In this document: positions 1 through 6,265 of the stretch, in pieces
Layout of the letters: each line of letters opens with the position of its first letter
Numbering within the stretch: the first letter of the stretch is position 1
Source: Bacteroidales bacterium
GTDB lineage: Bacteria > Bacteroidota > Bacteroidia > Bacteroidales > Paludibacteraceae
DNA length: 10,075 bases
Direction of reading: 5' to 3'
Assembly: GCA_900768725.1 (NCBI GenBank)
Contig: CAAGDU010000071.1
Coordinates: 1-10,075 of the forward strand
Made by a program: the position numbers and the translations under genes
Notes under the pieces: generated by a model
The model's input: only the letters and a program-made list of their open reading frames with translations
The model's database searches: none
Told to the model about the DNA's origin: nothing

Positions 1-23
1 CGCACCCGGTCAGCAAATGCACT

Positions 24-117
24 CATAATTCTTAATTCATAATTCATAATTACAACGCCCTCTTAATTCTTAATTAACTACGCCCTCTTAATTCTTAATT
101 CATAATTCTTAATTAAA
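24..117. repeat. AT-rich heptamer repeat tract upstream of the peroxiredoxin gene
   Basis: The tract is built from TAATTCA/TAATTCT heptamers in three blocks. The blocks are separated by the GC-richer word ACGCCCTC. A 25-bp unit is tandemly duplicated (55-79 and 80-104), with the first 21 bases of the two copies identical. The tract runs to within three bases of the ATG at 120. No TAnnTTTG promoter element and no Shine-Dalgarno sequence are visible in 1-119, so the downstream gene is either read from further upstream or uses these repeats as its leader. Variable copy number by slippage is possible but not shown. Confidence 0.8.
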
Positions 118-119
118 CA

Positions 120-560
120 ATGACCATCGGCGACCGTATTCCTTCCTTTGCCGTACAAGACCAAGACGGCAACCTCGTAACCAACGAGACTATCCTCGGC
201 AGCAAGACTGTCCTCTATTTCTATCCCAAAGACTCTACCCCCGGTTGCACCGCAGAGGCATGCAATCTACGGGATAACTACCACGCTTTTTTGGCGAATG
301 GATACAAAGTGTATGGCGTTAGTAAAGATTCGCAGAAGTCTCACGTCAATTTCCGTAGTAAATACGAATTGCCTTTCCCGCTGCTCTCCGACCCTACCAC
401 CGAGATGCTGCAAGCCTTCGGCGCATGGGGAGAGAAGAAGATGTGTGGCAAGACCTGTGTCGGCACCTTGCGCAAGACTTTCGTGATTGACGAGCAGGGT
501 ATCATCACGCGCATTATTGACAAAGTGGATACCAAGAACCACGCAGCGCAACTCCTATAA
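120..560 (+). CDS. bcp: Thioredoxin-dependent peroxiredoxin, Bcp/PrxQ type
   Basis: Cytoplasmic thiol peroxidase expected to reduce H2O2 and organic hydroperoxides with electrons from thioredoxin. The 146-residue length is typical of the family. The active-site signature TPGCTAEAC is at residues 40-48: Cys43 is the likely peroxidatic cysteine and Cys48, five residues later, is where the resolving cysteine sits in PrxQ-type two-cysteine enzymes. The thioredoxin-fold region YFYPKD precedes it and the conserved RKTFVID strand lies at about 118-124. Two further cysteines in KKMCGKTC (residues 107-114) are extra and not needed for the standard mechanism. The ATG at 120 is preferred because the protein begins with the usual G-D-x-x-P-x-F motif a few residues in. 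There is no Shine-Dalgarno sequence, which is common in Bacteroidota. The next gene begins 42 bases downstream on the same strand, so the two may share a transcript. Confidence 0.95.
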   Translation: MTIGDRIPSFAVQDQDGNLVTNETILGSKTVLYFYPKDSTPGCTAEACNLRDNYHAFLANGYKVYGVSKDSQKSHVNFRSKYELPFPLLSDPTTEMLQAFGAWGEKKMCGKTCVGTLRKTFVIDEQGIITRIIDKVDTKNHAAQLL

Positions 561-564
561 TTCT

Positions 565-580
565 GCAAATCAACATTTGC
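565..580. other. Small inverted repeat between bcp and the phosphoesterase gene
   Basis: GCAAAT and ATTTGC form a perfect 6-bp stem with a 4-base CAAC loop just after the peroxiredoxin stop codon. There is no T-run after it, so it is a poor rho-independent terminator. It could be a weak mRNA 3' structure or chance. Confidence 0.3.
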
Positions 581-602
581 CATCTCTAATCGATTGTCCC
601 TC

Positions 603-1670
603 ATGAAACTTGGACTGTTGACCTTCCTATTTGCAGTAATCATCAGTGGCATAATCTGCCTGACGATAGGTGTACTATATCTTATCGTCAAACTTATTGT
701 CTACGCTCTATCACACAGAAAACCAACGATTTATTCATTTATCTATGTGGCAGTTATCCTGCTGGTTACTTGTTGGGGATTGATCAGTTATGGCTATTGG
801 GTGGGACGATACCGAATAGAAGTGAAGCAAACAGCGTTTGTCCATCCCCTAATTCCCACCGCCTTTGAAGGCTATAAGATAGTGCATATCAGCGACCTGC
901 ACCTTGCTACGTTCGCTGACCGCCCTGCCGCGCTACAACGTATCGTGGACACCATCAATGCGCAAACACCCGATATGATTTGTTTCACAGGCGATATACT
1001 GACTATGGGGATTGAGGAAGCACTCCCTTTTCGCACTATCCTGCGGCAAATGCATGCACGCGATGGGATATACGCTGTATTGGGAAATCACGATCTGATG
1101 ATTTATGGTGAAAGGACATCGCAAGAACGAACACAGTTGGTCAATACCTTAGTGGCATTTGAACGCGACTCCTTGGGATGGAGTGTACTCCGCGACACCT
1201 CCAGTGTAGTAGTGCGCGAACAACCTCTATCGGAGGGCGTTTTTGCATACGACACCCTCACTATCCTCGGCGTGGACAACTGCTCTTGTGAGGGACAAGG
1301 CTTCCGTTCTATCTACCACGGCGACTTGTCTGCCGCCATGCGCAACACCGGCGGCTTCCGTATCCTTCTCTCCCACGACCCCACGCATTGGCGGGCAGAA
1401 GTGCAAGACCATACGAACATACCGCTCACGCTCAGCGGGCATACCCATTCGGGGCAGTTCCGCATCTTTGGGCATCCCCTTGCAGGGCTGCTCTTCCAAG
1501 AGTCAGCAGGTTGGTACTACCCCCCCGCCGATGCTGAGAAAAACGCAGAAAAAACGCAAACCGACGAAAAACGCCAAGCCCTCTATATCAATTCCGGCGT
1601 GGGGTGCACCTTGCCCGTCCGCGTCAATTGTCCCGCAGAAATCACAGTTATCACGCTTGCTGCCGAATAG
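603..1670 (+). CDS. Membrane-anchored calcineurin-like metallophosphoesterase
   Basis: A 355-residue protein with two N-terminal hydrophobic segments (about residues 5-36 and 43-66) followed by a complete metallophosphoesterase domain. The metal-binding motifs are in order: ISDLHL (Asp98, His100), FTGDI (Asp131), GNHD (Asn162, His163), LLSHDP (His258) and GHTHSGQ (His280, His282). This layout matches the YkuE/YaeI-like group of membrane-tethered phosphoesterases. Members of the wider family hydrolyse lipid-linked or nucleotide-type phosphoesters with two metal ions, but the substrate cannot be read from the sequence. The ATG at 603 is chosen over the TTG at 594 because it starts directly with the membrane segment. 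A charged low-complexity stretch rich in Glu, Lys and Ala interrupts the domain shortly before the final conserved GVGCTLPVR region. The gene's last 20 bases overlap the end of the converging radical SAM remnant. Confidence 0.9.
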   Translation: MKLGLLTFLFAVIISGIICLTIGVLYLIVKLIVYALSHRKPTIYSFIYVAVILLVTCWGLISYGYWVGRYRIEVKQTAFVHPLIPTAFEGYKIVHISDLHLATFADRPAALQRIVDTINAQTPDMICFTGDILTMGIEEALPFRTILRQMHARDGIYAVLGNHDLMIYGERTSQERTQLVNTLVAFERDSLGWSVLRDTSSVVVREQPLSEGVFAYDTLTILGVDNCSCEGQGFRSIYHGDLSAAMRNTGGFRILLSHDPTHWRAEVQDHTNIPLTLSGHTHSGQFRIFGHPLAGLLFQESAGWYYPPADAEKNAEKTQTDEKRQALYINSGVGCTLPVRVNCPAEITVITLAAE

Positions 1671-1848
1671 TCGCTGCTATCTCTCTGAAGTAGGGCAACG
1701 TGTGGCGGAAAAAGGCTTGATAGCCCTCGCATAGCCTATTCACGCCCGCGGCATCGCGATGGCGCGAACAACCTCCGTAGCATAGGCGCAGGAACTCACA
1801 GGATGCACACCGCTCCGCGGTGGGCATTTTTTGTTGCCCGAAACGGAA
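1651..1848 (-). pseudogene. C-terminal remnant of an anaerobic sulfatase-maturase-like radical SAM (SPASM) protein
   Basis: Read on the minus strand, the frame ends with TGA at 1653-1651 and encodes about 65 native residues. The spacing C-x2-C-x5-C-x3-C followed by LCEGYQAFFRHTLPY is the hallmark of the final SPASM segment of anaerobic sulfatase-maturating enzymes, where these cysteines bind the auxiliary 4Fe-4S clusters. Intact enzymes are roughly 400 residues and carry an N-terminal CxxxCxxC radical SAM motif, so about five sixths of the gene is missing. The frame enters the end of the IS at about 1848, runs through it for nine codons to a possible TTG at 1875, and meets a stop (TAG, 1878-1876) at the boundary of the duplicated IS end. 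The missing part is not found on the other side of the IS, implying a deletion with the insertion or a contig join at the IS. It should be non-functional. Confidence 0.8.
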
Positions 1849-1849
1849 G

Positions 1850-1903
1850 TATAATCCTCCCGAAAAATCAGACAACTATAATCCTCCCGAAAAATCAGAC
1901 AAC
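1850..1903. repeat. Tandemly duplicated left terminal repeat of the IS
   Basis: Two identical 27-bp units, 1850-1876 and 1877-1903, each starting TATAATCCTCCCG and ending CAGACAAC, lie head to tail. The outer copy aligns slightly further with the right inverted repeat because it is preceded by AG. A single copy would be the normal IS end. Confidence 0.9.
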
Positions 1904-1904
1904 C

Positions 1905-1935
1905 TTGCAAAAGCGAAAAAAAGTAGTACTTTTGC
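1905..1935 (+). promoter_or_regulatory. Bacteroidetes-type promoter of the IS transposase
   Basis: The -7 element TACTTTTGC (1927-1935) matches TAnnTTTG exactly. A TTG at 1905-1907 lies 19 bases upstream and serves as the -33 element. Transcription would begin close to 1942, just before the orfA ATG at 1955. The two elements also form an imperfect inverted repeat (1904-1913 with 1929-1938). Confidence 0.65.
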
Positions 1936-1954
1936 AGGCAAAATCTTTAAGATT

Positions 1955-2260
1955 ATGGGAAGACACCGTAAATTTGATGCCTCATTTAAGGCAAAAGTGG
2001 CAATCGCCGCACTTCAAGAAAAAGAGTCATTAAACTCATTAGCGACCAAGTATGGTCTATCTCCAACTGTCATTCAGCAGTGGCGCGAGGAGTTGGAGCA
2101 GCAAGCCGGCTAAGTGTTTGAAACACCTCAGGAGGACAAGCGTGAACTGAAGCAGTTAAAGGCTCAAAACGAGCGTTTGCTGCACAAAGTTGGTCAGTTA
2201 ACGATAGATTGTGATTTTTTTGCACAAGCCTGCGAGGATGCCGGTCTCAAAGTGAGATAG
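1955..2260 (+). pseudogene. IS3-family OrfA (HTH protein) broken by an internal stop
   Basis: The ATG at 1955 opens MGRHRKFDASFKAKVAIAAL followed by a helix-turn-helix (about residues 20-43, ending IQQWREEL), as in the DNA-binding OrfA proteins of IS3 elements. After 52 codons there is TAA (2111-2113). Downstream in the same frame the sequence continues as VFETPQEDKRELKQL, a leucine-zipper-like coiled coil, and finishes ACEDAGLKVR with TAG at 2258-2260, which is the normal OrfA C-terminus. The stop is therefore a nonsense mutation in a gene of about 101 codons, not its true end. The 52-residue product would keep the HTH and lose the multimerisation region. Confidence 0.8.
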
Positions 2261-2262
2261 CG

Positions 2263-2769
2263 GACTTAAAGCTACGTTATCTGCCTATTACCCATCGCAA
2301 CCAAGTATGGAGTACAGACATATCCTATGTGCCTTTGGAGCATGGTTTTATGTACTTATATGCGATGATAGATGTGTATAGTCGTTATGTGTTAGGATGG
2401 CGTCTGAGCAACACATTATCGGCAAGAAACTGCTACGAGTTGTTGCAGGGGTGCATAGGGAAACATGGTACTCCTGAGATAGTGAACACCGACCAAGGAA
2501 GCCAATACACAACGGCAGAGTGGGAGCAGATGTTGGCAGATAATCATATCCGTATCTCGATGGACGGCAGGGGACGTTGCAAAGATAATATATGGATAGA
2601 GCGTTTTTGGCGTACTATCAAGCAAGAGTATATTTATTTGCATCCCATGGACAATGTGCCGGCTCTGCGGCAAGGGATAGGGGATTGGATAGAGTTTTAT
2701 AATGAGCAGCGTCCGCACCAATCTTTGCAGGGCTGCAGCCCTGCAAGGATGTTCCAAAAGGCTGCATAA
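2263..2769 (+). pseudogene. IS3-family OrfB transposase, N-terminally truncated DDE integrase
   Basis: Homology begins abruptly right after the orfA stop, at DLKLRYLPITHRNQVW, and runs to TAA at 2767-2769. All three catalytic positions of the rve-type integrase core are present: Asp in WSTDISY, Asp in NTDQGSQYT and Glu in DNIWIERFWRT. The family's C-terminal FYNEQRPHQSL follows. The N-terminal region of about 100 residues that normally precedes the core (HTH_21-like) is absent. The first possible start, GTG at 2329, lies after the first catalytic Asp, so a protein begun there could not be active. Normal expression by -1 frameshifting from orfA is also blocked by the orfA stop. Confidence 0.85.
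2725..2746. repeat. Perfect 22-bp palindrome near the end of orfB
   Basis: The 22 bases are fully self-complementary. They are centred on CTGCAG, flanked on each side by GGG/CCC and then the ends TTGCA/TGCAA. They encode LQGCSPA where other IS3 OrfB proteins usually have a short GYRTPA-like segment. Confidence 0.8.
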
Positions 2770-2790
2770 GAAGAAAAAATGTTTGTTTAA

Positions 2791-2817
2791 CTGTCGAATT
2801 TTTGGGAGGGGTATACT
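2791..2817. repeat. Right terminal inverted repeat of the IS
   Basis: Read in reverse it starts AGTATACCCCTCCC, continues with an A-run and then TTCGACAG. It matches the left end at about 22 positions with one gap. It begins 22 bases after the orfB stop codon. Confidence 0.75.
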
Positions 2818-2864
2818 CCGTTAATTGACGTGTAATTAGCCATTAATCTCTTTTTTTACCTAAA

Positions 2865-2957
2865 CAAATATTTTCAAATATTGACCAACTATTTTTCTTT
2901 TAATCATACGACCCTTATGTGTAAAAAAAATATTTGAATAATTTTTGGGAATATTTG
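2865..2957. promoter_or_regulatory. Possible operator cluster: four AATATTTG words
   Basis: CAAATATT occurs at 2865-2872 and 2875-2882. Its complement AATATTTG occurs at 2929-2936 and 2950-2957. Start-to-start spacings are 10 and 21 bases, close to one and two helical turns, and the cluster sits about 75-170 bases upstream of the promoter -7 element. This could be a regulator binding region. The local AT-richness makes chance a real alternative. Confidence 0.3.
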
Positions 2958-3007
2958 TTGGAATAAAAATTCGATAATGGATTCGAATTGCAATAATAAC
3001 GGCATAA

Positions 3008-3039
3008 TTTGCATATTTCAAAAAAAAGTCGTAACTTTG
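3008..3039 (+). promoter_or_regulatory. Bacteroidetes-type promoter of the TPR gene
   Basis: TTTG at 3008-3011 and TAACTTTG at 3032-3039 match the -33 TTTG and -7 TAnnTTTG consensus used by the Bacteroidetes primary sigma factor, with a 20-base spacer. Transcription should start near 3046, giving a leader of about 22 bases to the ATG at 3068. This is the best promoter match in the window and may drive the three genes that follow. Confidence 0.75.
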
Positions 3040-3067
3040 TCGCCGATTTTTTTAAGTTTTAGATTCT

Positions 3068-6000
3068 ATGTTTCAATCGAAGAGAAAACGGTTGTGGATA
3101 ATGGGGGTAGTGTGTTGCCTGTCGGTCATCCCGATGGTCTGCTCCGCAGCGAGCAAAGAGGCGATGGAGACGGCGTATCGGCAGTTGGAGGCGCGGTTTG
3201 AGGAGCGCGACCCGTCGTTGCAGAACGACCTGAAGACCTATCTGGAGCAGTACCCCTACACGACCTATAAGGACGAGGTACACTTCATGTCGGGTGTGCT
3301 CTATGCTGAGAAAGGCAAATGGAAGAACGCGGCAAAAGCCTTTGAGCAAGCGGACTACAAAGCCCTAAGTCGAGCGCACCAGCCTGATTATCAGTTCTAT
3401 CGCGGATATGTGAACCTGATGCTGCAAGAGTACGAGCGGGCGATCACATATTTTGCTATCCTTCGGAAATCTACCAATCCCTATACGCAGAAGGCGACCT
3501 ACTATTGGGGGTATTGTCAATATAAACTGCAACGCTACGACAAGGCGTTGCCTGCTTTTTTGTCGCTGGAGAGCGTGAGCGAGTATCAGGCAACGGTGCC
3601 TTATTTCATCACGCAGTCGTACTACGCGCAGGGGGATTTCACCGAGGCGCAGGCGCGGGCAGAGGCATTACTCTCCGCGGGCGAGACGCCCGCGTCCCCA
3701 GTGGGTGAGTTGCACCGTATGTTGGGGGAGATATACTACCGCAAGGGGGATTACAAGCAGGCGGTGAACCACCTGAAAGCGTACGAGCAGGCGGCGAAAG
3801 CGAGTGCTCAGCCCCGGACTGACGGGACGCACCCGGACAAGCAGGCGGGGACGCCTGCGCACCCGGACAAACAAGTCGAGACGCCCGCGTCCCCAGTGCC
3901 CATTGTGCGCAATGATATCTATTTGCTTGGTATGGCGGAATACCAGATAGGCGCGTACCAAGACGCGGTAACCCACCTCAAGCAGGTGAAGCAGGAGAAA
4001 GACACCATCTCGGAGAGCGCGAGCCTGACCTTAGGGCATGCGTACAGGAAGTTGGGCGAGAGCGGGCAGTTGCCCATGGCGAGTGCGCAGGAGCAGGCGA
4101 AGATGGCATACCAAGCGGCGATAGGCTACGGGCTGACGCCGCGCGTGAGCGAAGAGGCGCTGTATAACTACACGCTCTGCACCTACGAGCACTCGTCCGC
4201 CTTGGGCGAGAGCGTGAAAGCCTTCACCGCTTTCCTGAAGAACTACCCGCAGAGCCAATACCGCGAGCAGATATTCACGCTTTTGAGCGATGCCTTTATG
4301 CGCTCGAAGAACTACCAAGCCGCACTGAACGTGCTGGATTCTCTCTCCCCCGCCATAGGGGAAGACGGAGGAGGGCTTGAGACTACCAAGCAGTATCTGC
4401 GCTATCAGTTGGGCGTGGATGCCTTCTTGCAAGGGAAGATGGAGAAGTCGCGCGAGTGGATGACGGAGGTGATAGATAGTGGTCAGCAGTCAGTGGGCAG
4501 TGCTCAGAAGGCAGAAGGTGCGTCTTATACCACCGAGGCGTACTACTGGCGGGCAGAGGCGGCGTATCGCCTGCACGACTACGAGGGTTGCGCAAGCGAC
4601 ATAGCGCACTATCTCGCACGGCCGGACGTGCGGCGTTCGGCTAACTATGCATCGGCGGCATACCTGTACGGCTATACCCTCTTCTCCATGCGCCGATTCG
4701 ACGAGGCAAGCAAGCAGTTCTTGCGCTATATAGACCAAGAGAGTGCTCAAGGAGGCAATGAACCGACCTATGCCGACGCGATCAACCGCTTGGGCGACTG
4801 CGCCTTCAACGCCCGCGACTTCCGCGGTGCCATCGCCTACTACGGGCAGGTGATAGACCTTGGCGCGGCAGGCTCCGACTATGCCACCTTCCAGAAAGGC
4901 TATGCGCAGGGACTGCTGCGTAAGTACACGGATAAGATAAGCACCATGCAGACGCTGGTGGCGCGCTACCCGAAGTCCGACTACGCCGATGACGGCATGT
5001 ACGAGATTGCGCGTGCGCAGTTGCAACTGGAAGACGAGCCCGCGGCGATAGAGACCTACGGGCAGTTGCTCAAGACCTATCCGAACAGCAATCTCGCGCG
5101 CAAGGCAATGCTGGAGCGCGCCATGCTCTACGGCAACCTCCATCGCACCGATGAGGCGATTGCCGCCTACAAAGCCACCATCGACCGTTACCCTGCCACC
5201 GACGAGGCGTATGCGGCGCTCGACGCCCTTGAGGCACTGTATGTGGAGACCAACAACATCGCCGAATACCTCGACTACACCAAGCAACTGAGCAAACAGA
5301 ACATGCACGTTACCACCGCCGACGACTCACTCTCGTATGCGGCAGCCGAGTTGCAGTATATGCAAGGCAACTACACGGCGGCGGCAACGGCGTTGAGCGG
5401 CTACCTGAGCAACTACTGCGCGGGCGGGCGCTACTGCACCACCGCACAGCAGCAGTTGGCGGACGCCTACTACCGTCTCATGCAGCCTGCGGATGCCATG
5501 CGTGAGTACAAAGCGCTGGCGGAGATAGCAGGCAACCCGTATATGGAAGAGGCGTGTATGCGTGTGGCGGAACTGAGTTACGACGCGGCGGACTACGCGA
5601 CGGCGCTCGACTATTTCTACCGCTTGCTCTCGCAGGCTTCGTCCACGGAGAACACCGACATCGCGCGGCTGGGAATCCTGCGTTGCTCTTATTACCTCGG
5701 GCAACACCGCGCGACGATAGACATCGCGGGGCAGATACTCGCCGACTACCACACCGACAGCAACAAAGCCCCCGTGGCGGCAGAGGCGCGCTACAACCGC
5801 GCGAAAGCCTACATAGCACTGGAGCAATGGGGTGAGGCAATAGCCGACTTGCAGGTGGTGGCGGAGGAGGTGCGCACCGCCAACGGCGCAGAGGCGAAAT
5901 ACCTGCTCGCGGAGTGCTATTTCGCGGAGAATGAGTTGGATATGGCAGAGGCGGAAATCATGTCGTTTGCGCAGATGAACACGCAGCAACAGTACTGGCT

Positions 6001-6193
6001 CGCCCGCGCACTCATCCTGCTGGCGGATATCAACACCCGCCGAGGCGACACTTTCCAAGCCAAGCAATACCTGCTCTCGCTGCAAGCCAACTACCAACCC
6101 GCGGGCGACGGCGACGACATCGCCGAACGCGTAGCGAGCAGACTGGAGGAACAGGACCCACCCCATCCCTCCCTACAAAGGGAGGGGGAGTAG
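3068..6193 (+). CDS. Large exported tetratricopeptide repeat protein
   Basis: A 1041-residue protein with a signal peptide: KRKR at residues 5-8, a hydrophobic core at 9-24, and likely cleavage after CSA at 25-27. No lipobox is seen. Almost the whole mature part is made of TPR-like helix pairs of the BamD/YbgF type, for example the stretches with YRGYVNLMLQEYERAITYF, YYWGYCQYKLQRYDKALPAF and IETYGQLLKTYPNSNLARK. It is therefore expected to be a periplasmic or outer-membrane-associated scaffold. The gene is interrupted in frame by several repeat elements: ETPASPV at 206-212, a duplicated HPDKQ decapeptide at 255-274 leading into ETPASPV again at 271-277, a Gly-rich insert at about 426-437, a Gln/Ser/Gly insert at about 471-481, and a C-terminal tail DPPHPSLQREGE encoded by a palindromic repeat. 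It is followed at 91 bases by an outer-membrane barrel gene, and such a pairing suggests a joint envelope function. The exact role is unknown. Long minus-strand frames inside it are shadows. Confidence 0.9.
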   Translation: MFQSKRKRLWIMGVVCCLSVIPMVCSAASKEAMETAYRQLEARFEERDPSLQNDLKTYLEQYPYTTYKDEVHFMSGVLYAEKGKWKNAAKAFEQADYKALSRAHQPDYQFYRGYVNLMLQEYERAITYFAILRKSTNPYTQKATYYWGYCQYKLQRYDKALPAFLSLESVSEYQATVPYFITQSYYAQGDFTEAQARAEALLSAGETPASPVGELHRMLGEIYYRKGDYKQAVNHLKAYEQAAKASAQPRTDGTHPDKQAGTPAHPDKQVETPASPVPIVRNDIYLLGMAEYQIGAYQDAVTHLKQVKQEKDTISESASLTLGHAYRKLGESGQLPMASAQEQAKMAYQAAIGYGLTPRVSEEALYNYTLCTYEHSSALGESVKAFTAFLKNYPQSQYREQIFTLLSDAFMRSKNYQAALNVLDSLSPAIGEDGGGLETTKQYLRYQLGVDAFLQGKMEKSREWMTEVIDSGQQSVGSAQKAEGASYTTEAYYWRAEAAYRLHDYEGCASDIAHYLARPDVRRSANYASAAYLYGYTLFSMRRFDEASKQFLRYIDQESAQGGNEPTYADAINRLGDCAFNARDFRGAIAYYGQVIDLGAAGSDYATFQKGYAQGLLRKYTDKISTMQTLVARYPKSDYADDGMYEIARAQLQLEDEPAAIETYGQLLKTYPNSNLARKAMLERAMLYGNLHRTDEAIAAYKATIDRYPATDEAYAALDALEALYVETNNIAEYLDYTKQLSKQNMHVTTADDSLSYAAAELQYMQGNYTAAATALSGYLSNYCAGGRYCTTAQQQLADAYYRLMQPADAMREYKALAEIAGNPYMEEACMRVAELSYDAADYATALDYFYRLLSQASSTENTDIARLGILRCSYYLGQHRATIDIAGQILADYHTDSNKAPVAAEARYNRAKAYIALEQWGEAIADLQVVAEEVRTANGAEAKYLLAECYFAENELDMAEAEIMSFAQMNTQQQYWLARALILLADINTRRGDTFQAKQYLLSLQANYQPAGDGDDIAERVASRLEEQDPPHPSLQREGE
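3676..3703. repeat. Palindromic repeat inside the TPR gene, copy 1
   Basis: CGCGGGCG and CGCCCGCG form a perfect 8-bp dyad around AGA (3676-3694). A 21-bp segment starting at 3683 recurs exactly at 3878-3898 in the same reading frame, encoding ETPASPV both times. It falls in a loop between predicted TPR helices. Confidence 0.8.
3828..3898. repeat. Two 30-bp tandem units plus palindromic repeat copy 2 inside the TPR gene
   Basis: Units 3828-3857 and 3858-3887 both begin CGCACCCGGACAA and encode HPDKQAGTPA and HPDKQVETPA. The first contains a 7-bp dyad, GCAGGCG with CGCCTGC (3841-3858). The second runs into the 21-bp segment shared with 3683-3703. The encoded Pro-rich segment looks like an inserted linker between TPR helices. 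Confidence 0.8.
4343..4376. repeat. REP-like G/C-tract element inside the TPR gene
   Basis: CTCTCCCCC, then TAGGGGAAG, then GGAGGAGGG follow the same order as the intergenic element at 8199-8233 (CTCTCCCCC, TAGGGGGAG, GGAGGGGG). It is in frame and encodes the Gly/Asp-rich segment SPAIGEDGGG. Confidence 0.6.
4478..4507. repeat. CAGT-rich simple repeat inside the TPR gene
   Basis: Irregular repetition of (G)GTCAGCAGT / CAGTGGGCAGT / GTGCTCAG words in frame encodes the Ser/Gly/Gln-rich segment SGQQSVGSAQ between TPR helices. The low complexity contrasts with the surrounding helical sequence, suggesting an inserted or expanded simple repeat. Confidence 0.5.
6155..6190. repeat. REP-like palindromic element forming the TPR gene 3' end
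   Basis: CCCTCCCT (6167-6174) and AGGGAGGG (6179-6186) form a perfect 8-bp stem with an ACAA loop, immediately before the TAG at 6191. Read in reverse, the element starts CTCCCCCT, has TGTAGGG in the middle and ends GGGTC, matching the intergenic element at 8201-8232, which lies in the opposite orientation. It supplies the last dozen codons of the TPR protein and may also act as an mRNA 3' hairpin. Confidence 0.75.
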
Positions 6194-6209
6194 TCCGAGC
6201 ACTCTGAAT

Positions 6210-6265
6210 ACTCCGAAAAACTCTGATAACTCTGAACACTCCGAAAAACCCCGATAACTCTGAAC
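6210..6265. repeat. 28-bp tandem repeat in the TPR-barrel spacer
   Basis: Units 6210-6237 and 6238-6265 differ at two of 28 positions. Both start ACTCCGAAAAAC and end GATAACTCTGAAC. The whole spacer 6194-6284 is made of shorter related CTCTGAA/CTCCGAA words. No TAnnTTTG promoter or clear ribosome binding site is present in it. Confidence 0.8.

Larger units (their letters stand above)
1848..2817 (+). mobile_element. Degenerate IS3-family insertion sequence
   Basis: About 970 bp, bounded by imperfect inverted repeats that both begin AGTATA and continue CCTCCC and then an A-rich stretch toward GACA (left 1848-1876, right 2791-2817 read in reverse). It carries an OrfA-like HTH protein and an OrfB-like DDE integrase in the IS3 arrangement. 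Intact IS3-family elements are usually 1.2-1.5 kb, so about 300 bp is missing, and this fits the absent N-terminal half of orfB. OrfA also has an internal stop. The element therefore looks immobile unless helped in trans. No direct target duplication is apparent at the two ends. The subgroup within IS3 was not assigned. Confidence 0.85.
2818..3067. other. AT-rich intergenic region between the IS and the TPR gene
   Basis: No coding sequence is supported here. The stretch is very AT-rich, in sharp contrast to the following gene. It holds four copies of AATATTTG or its complement and a good promoter, both listed separately. A short shadow of the IS right end (the word AATTTTTGGGA) recurs at about 2940-2950. 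The rest of the interrupted radical SAM gene is not present. Confidence 0.7.

Noticed and set aside
1651..1875. Functional small cysteine-rich protein of 74 residues
   Set aside because: Its cysteine pattern and surrounding sequence are the C-terminus of a much larger radical SAM enzyme, and its first nine codons come from the IS end.
1820..1954. N-terminal extension of orfA upstream of 1955
   Set aside because: It would translate the IS terminal repeats and the promoter. The conserved OrfA start is the ATG at 1955.
1843..2822. Target-site duplication of the IS
   Set aside because: The bases next to the two ends (ACGGA on the left, CCGTT on the right) are not a direct repeat. They instead look like a weak continuation of the inverted repeat.
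2977..3201. Plus-strand frame of 74 codons overlapping the TPR promoter and gene start
   Set aside because: It runs through the promoter and then out of frame through the TPR signal peptide, with no support for a protein.
4490..6166. Long minus-strand frames of 272 and 279 codons opposite the TPR gene
   Set aside because: They are antisense shadows of TPR-coding DNA, Arg/Val-rich and without recognisable domains.
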